Notes: generated by a model not told the origin, from the letters alone. DNA of 64,000 bases from JAGLTQ01 sp964605385 (GCA_964605385.1 CAZSCK010000001.1:113160-177159); one strand, 5' to 3'; counted from the stretch's first letter, positions 9,601 to 18,098 are shown. Numbers and translations are program-made.

Positions 9601-10331
9601 AAAGAAATTTCTTTGTTTTCTTCTGCTGCTTCTTCATGCAATATATCTTTCGGTGAATATTCTTTTATTTTTTGTTCATACAATTTAGTAAATAATTTAG
9701 TAATTTTATTTTTATTTTTTTCTAAAACACCTAAAGATTCAAACAAAGCATTTTGTTTAGCTAAATCAAATGTTTCTTTTGCCGCATCAAAAAAGTGCTC
9801 TGAAATACTGCTATGAAACTTGTCCATTAACGGTAGTAATTCATTAGCAACAAGTTGATGAGCTTCCGTTAATATTTGAGCGGAAGATTTGCCATTAAAA
9901 ATAGTTTGTGTAGTACCAAAATATTCTTCTGTCTTTTCACCTTGTTTACGCTTTAATGCTGCAAATTTATGTAAAGTCTGTACTGCTGAAAGATCCGGGT
10001 TTAAAAAAGAAACACCAATATAGTCAGTTTCAACTCGCATAACTTTAGTATTGAAGCCAAGTTGTTTATCTACACCATTACTTTGTACATTTGTAACAAC
10101 ATTAAGAACATCACCTATTTTGGGGGTAAAAGTCGATGCTTGTTGACCTAATAATGCTGTATCAATCAATTCAATATACATTCCACCAATGCAATAATCT
10201 TTAACAATGACTGCTCGCGTTCCTTGCCCGGAATAAATAAGCTGAGCTTTTAATGCAATAGAATAACGTGGATAAGCACGCCGTTCTTTGCCCAATTGAT
10301 TCTTAACTGACTGTTTTTGGCCCTGAGCCAT
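6633..10331 (-). CDS. PilZ-DUF1631-GGDEF-EAL cyclic-di-GMP signalling protein
   Basis: This very large (1,232 aa) soluble protein has four parts. An N-terminal PilZ-like domain has 'RRAYPRYS' and 'DYCIGGMYIE'. A long DUF1631-type region contains a Ser/Gln/Gly-rich linker around residues 375-470. A GGDEF domain has active-site 'RFSGDEF', and an EAL domain has 'FEITETLG', 'SLDDFGSG' and 'YLKIDG'. No RxxD inhibitory site precedes SGDEF. The EAL signature reads 'YEILLG' instead of ExLLR, so hydrolysis may be impaired. ATG 10331 is chosen because GGGAG lies just upstream; a GTG four codons earlier overlaps that site. It probably binds or makes c-di-GMP. Its target is unknown. Confidence 0.88.
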   Translation of the reverse strand: MAQGQKQSVKNQLGKERRAYPRYSIALKAQLIYSGQGTRAVIVKDYCIGGMYIELIDTALLGQQASTFTPKIGDVLNVVTNVQSNGVDKQLGFNTKVMRVETDYIGVSFLNPDLSAVQTLHKFAALKRKQGEKTEEYFGTTQTIFNGKSSAQILTEAHQLVANELLPLMDKFHSSISEHFFDAAKETFDLAKQNALFESLGVLEKNKNKITKLFTKLYEQKIKEYSPKDILHEEAAEENKEISLESLSLVEEDDLDNWLSISSIITNVDADNRDELNKIERRASALYQARINKKNNPFGPALFAKAFQESLNDIEIKHAVKLVCYTAFRDVYLSMAEKLYISINKFFVDNDVLPVLKFKVKSSAGSSSSAESSAQEQQQEFDEDVPEDNYDAGSAPAGKAPMGNVNPGMPDVTGGHATQVQNIAPGNSGMSPDFAGGQGREFVNSMHQQQSNVSAGAGKSAGILDIFSDIRGLQQNLDQVNAGVPSDQLSSSPAESTLPGGGIAKHFSTSDLLDALSSEQLTGYDYAAQSDSNQVDFKEKIQNILASSGDAENKVISAREGQVIDVASNVFSSLMSDFQVAESIRPWIKQLEVPVLKMAIMDPKVFTDTSHVVRKVINKISDLEVLADTADADEQEAVKRAFDWLVKVINEDFDGTPKVFERIAQQLDILIKIQDHAFDKNLKVVVDEFLKEDDVAEGEIIKPEDVVVDIEDEWARRVSRLEEGDWVLFDAFSETPLRLKVGWVARRKGKFVFVNVLGKKEKVLKAEELIELFKEGETLALDGAEEPAMDRAQYSMLQRLHKQLLFQSSHDQLTGLINRREFEICLEKAIDDAKISNGKHALCYIDLDKFNVINNSCGYEGGDALIKEISEILKKNLSENSALSRFSGDEFCMLLCGYGTDGALEIVEKILDELNNYRFVWEDKRLSVAMSIGLIVIKGYGQNVSKLLQDAEASCGVAKEIGGHRVQVYHEGHARLSKRHAEVQWASKIDKALDDKALHLRCQRIMPLASDDSYHDHYEILLGITDELGEQSSLQEFINAAENYKRMADIDRWVIKNSFKWIADHRTQLDHVSSFSINLSGHSLNDLGLMAFVMTQMRNTNVPIGKICFEITETLGIANLSDAADFIKRFKTTGCMFSLDDFGSGMSSYGYLKSLPVDYLKIDGVFVKEMATNPNDYAVVKSISEIGHFMGKKIIAEYVQDDETIQLLQDLGVDYAQGYGIEKPRPLDDILL

Positions 10332-10549
10332 AATATCTCCCACGATATAAATTTTGCATTCCAGTACTAATTACTATTCTAGACTGTATATTAAAGCTAT
10401 ACCTTAATATATTCGGCAAATAATCAGATTTCTATACTCGATAAATCGAATAAAAATAAAAAAACTGAATTTTTTTAATATTTTCCTAGGGGGAAGTAGA
10501 AAATAAATGAGTAAAACTATAAAACAAACATGGCGATTTGCATACTAAA

Positions 10550-10930
10550 TTAAGCTGCTTGAACAGGAATGGTGTGACGTGTATGTGTAATCTGGTTTTT
10601 TTCATCAACATACACAAGTTTTGGTTTAAAACTAGCAAGCTCTTGCTGATTTAACCCTACATACGCACAAATAATAATGATATCACCCGGGTTTGCTTTA
10701 TGAGCTGCAGCACCATTAATAGAAATAACACCTGAATTATCTTCAGCGAGAATGGCATATGTCGTAAAACGTTCACCATTTGTCACATTATATATCTCAA
10801 TTTGTTCGTATTCACGAATACCCGCAGTTTCCAACAAATGCCGATCTATCGCGCACGAGCCTTCATATTCAAGCTCAGAATGAGTCACAGTGACACGGTG
10901 CAGTTTTCCTTTAAGCATAACGGTATTCAT
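10550..10930 (-). CDS. panD: Aspartate 1-decarboxylase PanD
   Basis: PanD makes beta-alanine from aspartate for pantothenate synthesis. At 126 residues it has the standard length. The precursor self-cleaves between Gly24 and Ser25, visible in 'EYEGSCAID', to form the pyruvoyl group. 'YEQIEIYNVTNGERFTTYAI' and 'GAAAHKANPGDIIIICAY' are characteristic. It lies 111 bp downstream of panC on the same strand. Confidence 0.96.
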   Translation of the reverse strand: MNTVMLKGKLHRVTVTHSELEYEGSCAIDRHLLETAGIREYEQIEIYNVTNGERFTTYAILAEDNSGVISINGAAAHKANPGDIIIICAYVGLNQQELASFKPKLVYVDEKNQITHTRHTIPVQAA

Positions 10931-11041
10931 AACAATAAATCAGGCTCTTTTATTTTAAGACATAAACAACAGTCATTATAACATGCATTGCCAGATTCAA
11001 AATGGCCTAAAGGCTTATGAAAAGAGATAAATGAAGGTTTT

Positions 11042-11884
11042 TTATATTCTAAGATTGTCGATTAAGCGTATTTCACCTAATTTCGCAGCAGCAAGAATAA
11101 GCTTTGACTCATCATGCTTTTTGGGTGGCAATAATGTATCTGTTTCGCGAATAACAACATATTCAGGGATAAAACCGGCAAAGGCCAAGTTTTCACAGGC
11201 TTTTGCTTCAAGCTCAGAAAAATTCATTGCTCCCATATCTAATGCTGCTTTTACAGACTCTAATTGCCGATAAATTTCAGACGCTTTTTCGCGCTCATCC
11301 TTACTTAAACGAAGATTACGTGAACTCATGGCTAAACCATCGCTTTCACGAAAAATTGGCATCCCAATAATTTCAATATCCAGTGAAAACATCTCAACAA
11401 GTTGTTTAATCACCATTAATTGCTGAAAATCTTTTTCGCCAAAAATGGCGCTATTTGGCTGAATTAAATCAAATAAGCGTTTTACAACGGTCGCCACACC
11501 GGCAAAGTGTCCTGGACGCTGTTTCCCCTCCAAAATTGAGATGATTGCCCCCAATTCAATTTGTTGGACGGCACTTTCACCTTCTGGATAAAAAAACCTC
11601 ACTTCAGGTGTAAAAACAAGTTCGACGCTAACATCTTCTAACTTGCGCACATCTTCTTCCAATGTGTCTGGATATTTCAAAAAATCGCTCGCATCACCAA
11701 ACTGCAACGGGTTTACAAAAATACTCACCACGACATGATCAGCCAAAGATTGCGCCTTTTTAACCAGGCTCAGATGTCCCGCATGTAAACAGCCCATTGT
11801 CGGCACAAAAGAAATTGATTCCCCTTTATTTCGCCATGTTTGGCATAAATTCTGTATTTGTTGTATTTCAGAAACAATCTGCAT
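11042..11884 (-). CDS. panC: Pantothenate synthetase (pantoate-beta-alanine ligase) PanC
   Basis: PanC joins pantoate to beta-alanine using ATP. Signatures are 'PTMGCLHAGHLSLV' near residue 28 (the nucleotide-binding HxGH motif), 'VSIFVNPLQFG', 'GHFAGVATVV', 'FGEKDFQQL' and 'MSSRNLRLS'. The length of 280 residues is normal. panD follows. panB, normally directly upstream, is separated from it by the oppositely oriented acyltransferase gene at 12022-12948. Confidence 0.96.
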   Translation of the reverse strand: MQIVSEIQQIQNLCQTWRNKGESISFVPTMGCLHAGHLSLVKKAQSLADHVVVSIFVNPLQFGDASDFLKYPDTLEEDVRKLEDVSVELVFTPEVRFFYPEGESAVQQIELGAIISILEGKQRPGHFAGVATVVKRLFDLIQPNSAIFGEKDFQQLMVIKQLVEMFSLDIEIIGMPIFRESDGLAMSSRNLRLSKDEREKASEIYRQLESVKAALDMGAMNFSELEAKACENLAFAGFIPEYVVIRETDTLLPPKKHDESKLILAAAKLGEIRLIDNLRI

Positions 11885-12021
11885 TATTAATAATCCTAAT
11901 ATCGTTATATGCGTATTGTAAGCGTAAAATAGTCATGTGTAGATCATGTAGACTAACTTTTGTACTTTTCACAAAAAACTGACAAAATTCACACGCTGCA
12001 TTATTGCTAAATATTAAAAAT

Positions 12022-12948
12022 ATGACCTATTCCAAAACAATAAAACAAAAATTAAAAACTTTACTCGCAAAAACTTTTATATCCTTACTGGCACTATTTT
12101 CACTCAAAAACAGCCATCGGCTTGGCAGTATTATCGGTTGGTTACTCTCTATTTTCCCCAATCGAAACCTCCACGTAACAACAACCAATATTCAGTTGTG
12201 TTTCCCGGAAATGGAAACACTGCAACAGCAATATCTCATCAAACAGAGCTTAATTGAAACAGGCAAAACCTTAATTGAAGCGAACCTAATGTGGCAATGG
12301 AATAAAGATAAGTTATTTAAACTGATTAAAAAGGTGCATGGCGAAACACTTATTCAACAAGCAATTAATAATAAAGGTGTCATTTTAGCTTTACCGCATC
12401 TGGGAAACTGGGAGTTGCTCGCTTTATATTGTTCTGCAAATTACCCTACAACCACGATGTACCAAAAACCAAAAATAGCACAGTTTGATACATTTGTTAA
12501 AAAAGGGCGCGAACGTTTTGGCGCAAAGCTTGTTCCAACAGATAATCAGGGTATACGCGCTATGCTTAATGCCCTGAAGAAGAATGAACTTATTTGTATT
12601 TTACCTGATCAAGAACCAAAAGAAGGCAGTGGTATATTCGCTCCATTTTTTGGTCTTCAAGCTTATAGCATGTCACTAATATCGCGCTTTGCTACTAAAA
12701 CCAATGCGGAGGTAATCATTGCTTACAGCAAACGACTAACACAGGGACAAGGATATGAAATATTTTTTATTCCACTTAATGATATTAATGTCGGTTCATT
12801 AGAAGACTCTGTAACATATCTAAATACAGAAATAGAAAAATGTATTCGTGAAATACCAGAACAATATCAATGGAGTTACAAACGATTCCGCAAGCAACCT
12901 GCAATAAGAGATAAACGCATCACAGGTAAAGATTTTTATAACCCTTAG
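12022..12948 (+). CDS. LpxL/HtrB-family lipid A acyltransferase
   Basis: This membrane-anchored acyltransferase of the lysophospholipid/lipid A late acyltransferase family has a hydrophobic N-terminal helix ('FISLLALFSL') followed by the HxxxxE catalytic motif 'HLGNWE' near residue 130. 'LPDQEPKEGSGIFAPFFG' and the C-terminal 'YQWSYKRFRKQP' are typical. It probably adds a secondary acyl chain to lipid A in the inner membrane. The ATG at 12022 is preferred over an upstream TTG at 12004. Its 3' end overlaps the 3' end of panB by four bases, tail to tail. Which LpxL/M/P paralogue it is cannot be decided. Confidence 0.87.
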   Translation: MTYSKTIKQKLKTLLAKTFISLLALFSLKNSHRLGSIIGWLLSIFPNRNLHVTTTNIQLCFPEMETLQQQYLIKQSLIETGKTLIEANLMWQWNKDKLFKLIKKVHGETLIQQAINNKGVILALPHLGNWELLALYCSANYPTTTMYQKPKIAQFDTFVKKGRERFGAKLVPTDNQGIRAMLNALKKNELICILPDQEPKEGSGIFAPFFGLQAYSMSLISRFATKTNAEVIIAYSKRLTQGQGYEIFFIPLNDINVGSLEDSVTYLNTEIEKCIREIPEQYQWSYKRFRKQPAIRDKRITGKDFYNP

Positions 12949-13745
12949 TTAAAAGAATGCTCTTCACCCGGAAAATCTAAACTTTTAACATCTTTCACAT
13001 AAACTTCAATTGCCGCAGGAATTGATTTTTCGCCCGTTAATTCAACCAGGAAATCTTTACTAAACTTAGGACGTTTACCCGGCGTAATACCTAATAAATC
13101 ATACAGAACCAATACCTGGCCACTGCAATCTACTCCAGCACCAATGCCGATTGTAATCACATCAACTTCATCGGTAATACGTTTTGCTAATTGTTGCGGG
13201 ATACATTCCAGCACAATCATTTCAACACCTACGTTCATTAATGCCTGAGCATCTTCGACAATTTTATCTGCTGCGGTTTGTTCACGACCTTGAACTTTAT
13301 AACCACCTAGCTCATTAACCGACTGAGGTAATAAACCTAAGTGTCCACAAACAGGAATACCATTTTTAATAAGATGATCGGCAACAGCAACAAACTCACC
13401 ACCACCTTCAAACTTAACCATATCTGCACCGGCCTCATCCGTTAGACGTTGTGCATTTTCTAATGCTTGTTCTTTAGTAAGATAAGAATGATAAGGTAAA
13501 TCGGCGATTAAGAGTGCTTTTTCACGAGCATGTGAAACCATTTTAGTATGATAAACCATATCATCAATCGTAACCGGGACTGTTGAATCATGCCCTTGCA
13601 TCACCATGCCAAGAGAATCTCCAACCAAAATCACTTCAACACCCGCTTGTTCCAGATGTTTTGTAAAGCTGGCATCATACGCAGTCAACACCGTAATTTT
13701 TTCATTACGATTTTTTAGTTCACGTAAATAGTTTGTTGTAATCAT
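12945..13745 (-). CDS. panB: 3-methyl-2-oxobutanoate hydroxymethyltransferase PanB
   Basis: PanB makes ketopantoate from alpha-ketoisovalerate and methylene-tetrahydrofolate. 'VGDSLGMVMQGHDST' (Mg2+ and substrate site) and 'PVCGHLGLLPQSV' identify the family. The 266-residue length is normal. It is the last gene of a minus-strand run pcnB-folK-dNK-panB, 18 bp after the kinase gene. Confidence 0.96.
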   Translation of the reverse strand: MITTNYLRELKNRNEKITVLTAYDASFTKHLEQAGVEVILVGDSLGMVMQGHDSTVPVTIDDMVYHTKMVSHAREKALLIADLPYHSYLTKEQALENAQRLTDEAGADMVKFEGGGEFVAVADHLIKNGIPVCGHLGLLPQSVNELGGYKVQGREQTAADKIVEDAQALMNVGVEMIVLECIPQQLAKRITDEVDVITIGIGAGVDCSGQVLVLYDLLGITPGKRPKFSKDFLVELTGEKSIPAAIEVYVKDVKSLDFPGEEHSFN

Positions 13746-13763
13746 ATTTATATTGAAACCGAT

Positions 13764-14420
13764 TTATAATGAAGCAGTAACCGGATTAAAATAATGCCGA
13801 CCGCTTTTAACTCGCTTGATTTGTTCTAATAACAACATGTAGTCATTTTCATTATTAACAAGATCAATTTCTTCTGCATTAACAATTAATAAAGGGGATT
13901 GATTATAGTTATGAAAAAAATGTGCATAACTTTCATTGATTCTGCTTAAGTAGTCACGACTCATTGAATGCTCATAATCACGACCACGATGTGAAATTCG
14001 TTTACGTAAAACATCAACTGATGCTTGTAAATAAACAACTAAATCAGGGACAGGTGCATCAATGGTAAGATGCTGATAAACCTGCTGGTAAAGTTTAAAC
14101 TCTTCTTCATCCAGAGTTAGCTCGGCAAACAGCCTGTCTTTTTCCATAATAAAATCTGCAACATGTACCGGACGAAACATATCTGCTTGCCGTAAATCCT
14201 GCATTTGTTGAGCACGCTGAAATAGAAAAAACAATTGTGTTTGAAAAGCAACGTTCTTCTTGTTTTCATAAAAGCCATTAAGAAAAGGGTTTTCATCCGC
14301 GCCTTCAAGTAATAAATCTGTATTAAATGATTCAGCAAGTCTTTTTGCCAGCGTAGTTTTACCCACACCAACTGGACCTTCAACAACAATAAAACCAGGT
14401 TTGTTATCACTCACATTCAT
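13764..14420 (-). CDS. Deoxynucleoside kinase (dGK/dCK family)
   Basis: This 218-residue P-loop kinase has Walker A 'GPVGVGKTTLAKRL' near residue 15. The downstream 'ENPFL', 'FQTQLFFLFQRAQQM' and lid 'RKRISHRGRDYE' are typical of the deoxyadenosine/deoxyguanosine kinase family, which salvages deoxynucleosides. Start and stop overlap folK by four bases (ATGA), implying coupled translation. A kinase of this family between folK and panB is a familiar gammaproteobacterial arrangement. Substrate preference cannot be read from sequence. Confidence 0.88.
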   Translation of the reverse strand: MNVSDNKPGFIVVEGPVGVGKTTLAKRLAESFNTDLLLEGADENPFLNGFYENKKNVAFQTQLFFLFQRAQQMQDLRQADMFRPVHVADFIMEKDRLFAELTLDEEEFKLYQQVYQHLTIDAPVPDLVVYLQASVDVLRKRISHRGRDYEHSMSRDYLSRINESYAHFFHNYNQSPLLIVNAEEIDLVNNENDYMLLLEQIKRVKSGRHYFNPVTASL

Positions 14421-14905
14421 ACTTCATTTAACCGTGTAATTCCAGTGACAGGACATGCCGTCAATAATTGACTTATATTTCCTAATTCAGGTATTTCAAA
14501 ATTTTCATCAACTAAATCACGTAAAGGATATAATACAAAATCTCGTTCACTTATTCCGCTATGTGGTACCGTTAAACGCTCTGAGTTTATCACTTCACTT
14601 CCATATAATAAAATATCTAAATCCAGAGTCCGAGCCCCCCAATGCTGTGAGCGCACCCGTCCTTGCTTGTTTTCAATTTCCTGTAATTCATCAAGCAATT
14701 GTTCTGCATTTAAACTTGTTGTCACTTCAACAACAGCATTAATGTAATCAGGTTGATCTTGCGGCCCCATTGGCACGCTACTATAAAAACTCGAAACTTC
14801 AATAAAATTCAGATTTTTAACTTTCTTTAAATTCCCAATTGCATTTCTTAATTGAGACAAAGGTTCATCTAAATTACTGCCTAAACCAATAAATACATTA
14901 GTCAT
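14417..14905 (-). CDS. folK: 2-amino-4-hydroxy-6-hydroxymethyldihydropteridine pyrophosphokinase FolK
   Basis: FolK transfers pyrophosphate to hydroxymethyl-dihydropterin for folate synthesis. 'IGLGSNLDEP' at the N-terminus and 'RTLDLDILLYG' with 'VPHSGISERDFVLYPL' further on are diagnostic. The length of 162 residues is normal. The start codon lies inside the 9-bp target duplication of the MITE at 14911-15146. The insertion has therefore replaced the original upstream region, leaving no strong ribosome binding site (only GGGACAG about 11 nt upstream). Confidence 0.95.
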   Translation of the reverse strand: MTNVFIGLGSNLDEPLSQLRNAIGNLKKVKNLNFIEVSSFYSSVPMGPQDQPDYINAVVEVTTSLNAEQLLDELQEIENKQGRVRSQHWGARTLDLDILLYGSEVINSERLTVPHSGISERDFVLYPLRDLVDENFEIPELGNISQLLTACPVTGITRLNEV

Positions 14906-14910
14906 ATTTT

Positions 14911-15146
14911 CACTGCTGTCCCGTTAACTCCCTCTCCCCTTTGGGGAGAGGGTTGGGGTGAGGGGGTGTATCTCGTAACACATTGATTTGCTTAGCCCCC
15001 TCATCCTGGCCTTCTCCCAAAGGGAGAAGGAATGGCTTCAATTTTGAATAGTATAATTTCATGCCTTTGACTTCATTGGGTAGCTTTACTGTCAAGTAAT
15101 TTAAGGCTATTTACCTATAAATCGATTTGTTAACGGGACAGCAGTG
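14911..15146. mobile_element. MITE with perfect 18-bp inverted ends and 9-bp target duplication
   Basis: CACTGCTGTCCCGTTAAC at 14911-14928 is exactly complementary to 15129-15146. TCATATTTT is duplicated directly outside each end (14902-14910 and 15147-15155). The 236-bp interior holds no transposase gene but contains two GC-rich palindromic blocks (near 14930-14975 and 14993-15031). It is non-autonomous and would have needed a transposase in trans. The parent insertion-sequence family cannot be assigned without a database. Confidence 0.92.
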
Positions 15147-15153
15147 TCATATT

Positions 15154-16521
15154 TTATAAACTATTATTCGTTTTTTTAGATAATTTTTTTCGCTTACCCT
15201 TACCTTGATATAGTTTTTTGCACATCATCAACTGTTCTTCTTCATCTACTTTTTGTATGTCGGTCCACCATTCACAAAGTTCTTTCAGCTGCGTTTCTCC
15301 AGACTGTTCTCGTAACAAAAGAAAATCATAGGATGCTCTAAAACGTGGCACAGATAATAATTTAAGTGGGCGCTTACCTTTACGAGAAGCTAAGCGTGCC
15401 TGCATAGTCCAGATTTCACGCATTGGAATACCAAAGCGTTTAGGTATTAAAATTTGTTTTAATTGTTTTTCTAAAACTTCCTGCCCTGCTATTTGATATA
15501 CCTGTAATAGCGATAAACCTTCTTTTTTTAACGGTTTAGTTTGATGTCTAACAGCTGGCCAGAGTAAAGCGGCATAAAGAAATGCGGGGGCAATAGGTTT
15601 TTTTTGTTGAATACGTAAATCTGTATTAATTAAAGCCTGGGTGATGAATCTGTCACCCGCATCATCTAAATGTTCTGCTGTTTGTGAGAACAAATGTTTT
15701 AACAGATCATATTCTTTTAATAATTCATACGAAGCCAACGCATGGCCATGCAGAAATAACTTTAAAACTTCTTCAAATAATCTTGCAACTGGAACACCGT
15801 CAAGTAAATGAATATTTGTTTTAATACTTTCAGATAAAACAGGTTCAATTTTAAAACCTAACTTCGCTGCAAAACGAATGGCGCGTAACATTCGCACAGG
15901 ATCTTCCTGTAAACGTTCAGTTGCATCACCAATAATACGAATAGTTTTATTTTCTATATCTTTCAAGCCATCGGTATAATCGACAATCGAAAAATCATAA
16001 ATATTATAGTACAAAGCATTAATCGTAAAATCACGTCGCCAGGCATCATCTTCAAGCGAGCCATAAACATTGTCACGTACAATCATGCCATTTTCAGTAA
16101 TGCCCTCACCACCCGCCTGATCATGTGGTGCACGAAATGTAGCCACTTCAATAATCTCACGACCAAAATGAACATGAGCTAAGCGAAAACGTCGACCAAT
16201 TAAACGGCAATTTCCAAATAATTTACGTACTTGTTCTGGTGTTGCATCTGTTGCCACATCAAAATCTTTTGGATGCATTCCTAATAACAAGTCACGTACC
16301 CCGCCACCCACCAAGTAGCTGGCATATCTCGCTTTTTTCAGGCGATAAAGCACTTTTAAGGCATACTCACTCATATCCTTACGTGTAATAGAGTGCTCAT
16401 TTCTCGGGATTATCTTTGGAAATCCATCAACAACGTCCCGCTCACTAGTACTGCCGTCGTGAACAGCTTTCCTGTTTTTTCGTTTGCGGGTAACTCGTTG
16501 CCAAAATGCAGTTAATTTCAT
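15154..16521 (-). CDS. pcnB: Poly(A) polymerase I PcnB
   Basis: PcnB adds 3' poly(A) tails to RNA and promotes its decay. The class II nucleotidyltransferase core is visible as 'VGGGVRDLLLG', 'KDFDVATDATPEQV' and 'RRDFTINALYYN', followed by the RNA-binding 'RMLRAIRFAAKLGF'. A lysine/arginine-rich tail ends the protein. ATG 16521 is preceded by AGG at suitable spacing, whereas the open frame extends 14 codons further up. The stop codon touches the MITE target duplication. Before insertion, the stop would have been three bases from the folK start. Confidence 0.94.
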   Translation of the reverse strand: MKLTAFWQRVTRKRKNRKAVHDGSTSERDVVDGFPKIIPRNEHSITRKDMSEYALKVLYRLKKARYASYLVGGGVRDLLLGMHPKDFDVATDATPEQVRKLFGNCRLIGRRFRLAHVHFGREIIEVATFRAPHDQAGGEGITENGMIVRDNVYGSLEDDAWRRDFTINALYYNIYDFSIVDYTDGLKDIENKTIRIIGDATERLQEDPVRMLRAIRFAAKLGFKIEPVLSESIKTNIHLLDGVPVARLFEEVLKLFLHGHALASYELLKEYDLLKHLFSQTAEHLDDAGDRFITQALINTDLRIQQKKPIAPAFLYAALLWPAVRHQTKPLKKEGLSLLQVYQIAGQEVLEKQLKQILIPKRFGIPMREIWTMQARLASRKGKRPLKLLSVPRFRASYDFLLLREQSGETQLKELCEWWTDIQKVDEEEQLMMCKKLYQGKGKRKKLSKKTNNSL

Positions 16522-16706
16522 AAATAACCTATATTGTAAGGCTAATGATATTACGGATATCATTCATATATTACAATAGTGAGAAATATCAAATACATAA
16601 CTAAAGTTTTAATATGAAATACCGATAAAAGAGTAAATATTAATATTTAAAGTATTTGTTCCTTTATATAACAGATCCTTTGCTAAAAACACCAAAGGGT
16701 AACTCG

Positions 16707-17345
16707 ATGAAAATAAAACAACTTATCGTAACTTCTACACTAACAGCCATGAGTAGCACAGCAATCGCCGCTCCATTCTCTGTTTTTGATGCTCGTTCTG
16801 CTGGTATGGGCGGAACCGGTGTTGCCAGTGCACACATTTCAAGTGCACCATTTTATAACCCTGCGATGCTTGCTGCACAACGTGAAAAAGAAGATTTTGC
16901 CTTATTATTAGGTGCCGGTGTCAACGCACAGGATAACAACAAATTGATTGATGATCTGGAAGCGTTTGATACTGCTTATTCTGCATCTGATGCTTCAGCG
17001 GCACAAGCAGCCATCACCTCAGCCTTAGGTAAACAACTGACTATTCAAGCTGCTGGATTTATATCCTTAGGTGTTGCAGGAGAAACATGGTCATTTGCAG
17101 GTAGTAGCAATGCTTATGTTCAAGCTAACGTTGGTGTACTTGAAGATCTTGGTAACGTATTAAATTCAGATATAGCATTCACAGGTGTTGAAGTCACTGA
17201 AACGGGTATTTCAATTGCACGTAAATTTGGAAATTTATCAATTGGTATTACTCCTAAAATACAAGACGTGACTTCGTATGATGCAGCTACTGATATTGCT
17301 AATAATAGTGATATTGGAGACATTACGCTCGCAATGACAGGATAA
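16707..17345 (+). CDS. TraF-like outer-membrane beta-barrel protein, apparently truncated
   Basis: A signal peptide (cleavage probably after 'SSTAIAA') precedes 'DARSAGMGGTGVASA' and 'APFYNPAMLA', the opening of the conjugal-transfer TraF_2 family of predicted beta-barrel exported proteins. Family members are usually around 400 residues; this one stops after 212. No continuation is seen in other frames before the terminator at 17386. It is either a shortened paralogue or a 3'-deleted gene. ATG 16707 has AAGGG upstream. The role is unknown, and no conjugation genes are near. Confidence 0.65.
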   Translation: MKIKQLIVTSTLTAMSSTAIAAPFSVFDARSAGMGGTGVASAHISSAPFYNPAMLAAQREKEDFALLLGAGVNAQDNNKLIDDLEAFDTAYSASDASAAQAAITSALGKQLTIQAAGFISLGVAGETWSFAGSSNAYVQANVGVLEDLGNVLNSDIAFTGVEVTETGISIARKFGNLSIGITPKIQDVTSYDAATDIANNSDIGDITLAMTG

Positions 17346-17385
17346 CCTTGATTTAGTTATTTTTATTTAAGATATTTTCTGCAAA

Positions 17386-17420
17386 AATAAACCCAGCATC
17401 TTCAATAAGACTGGGTTTTT
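17386..17420 (+). terminator. Rho-independent terminator after the TraF-like gene
   Basis: AACCCAG and CTGGGTT flank a short loop and are followed by TTTTTC. It may also help separate the convergent DUF3501 gene. Confidence 0.7.
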
Positions 17421-17499
17421 CTTAGATTAACCCCTAATTTTCAATACCTTTACTGTACCGCTAGAGTTAACCACTCGCCTTTTTTTTAGCAAATAATAT

Positions 17500-18084
17500 T
17501 TACTGAATATCGTTCATTAATGAAGCACGAGACGATTCCGCTATCGGGTTAACAAACTGCTCAAATCCCTCATAATCAATGCCCATTGAGATATCTTTAT
17601 TCTCTTTTACCGCTTTTGACATATCAGCTGTTAATTCGAAACGCATAAAATGAACAGCAGATGTTTTTTCACCTCGATTTCGATCCATATCTTCATCTGC
17701 AATCGCAAAAACTTTGTCAAAACCTTCTACCTGAACCCAGACTTTATCTTCAATACCACCCAGAGTTGATAGTACTTTTGCTCGTTCTTCCGCATCACCA
17801 TACTCAATCATAAAAGTGGCTTTCCAGTTACTACCATCTGGAACTAATGGATTATAAGCATCAAGCTCTTCGTTAATCGCACCTGCCTCAAAGATTTTTT
17901 CAATACGTAACATTTCCTGTATTTGATATTGAATCGTTAAAGCATCTTCAAAATACAAAGTCGCATTTTCACCTAAGGCAACATTACGTGTTTTCTTATG
18001 TTCTAAAACTTTTTTTCTAAAGTCCGCACGTTTTTCTGCGTATTCTTCCAAAGACATTAAATCTTTACGTTTTAATTTTGTCAT
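17500..18084 (-). CDS. DUF3501 family protein
   Basis: This 194-residue soluble protein resembles the DUF3501 family ('LYFEDALTIQYQIQEMLRIEK', 'NWKATFMIEYGD' and 'SAVHFMRFEL' are recognisable). The biochemical function is unknown. It sits 14 bp after the CCG-type iron-sulfur protein gene, which follows a rubrerythrin. This trio recurs in many proteobacteria and suggests a shared role in redox or peroxide metabolism. No signal peptide or cofactor motif is visible. Confidence 0.8.
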   Translation of the reverse strand: MTKLKRKDLMSLEEYAEKRADFRKKVLEHKKTRNVALGENATLYFEDALTIQYQIQEMLRIEKIFEAGAINEELDAYNPLVPDGSNWKATFMIEYGDAEERAKVLSTLGGIEDKVWVQVEGFDKVFAIADEDMDRNRGEKTSAVHFMRFELTADMSKAVKENKDISMGIDYEGFEQFVNPIAESSRASLMNDIQ

Positions 18085-18098
18085 CTTACTTAACCTGC

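Noticed and set aside
14910..15095. 61-codon open frame inside the pcnB-folK MITE
   Set aside because: It consists of the element's terminal repeat and palindromic blocks and is not a plausible protein.
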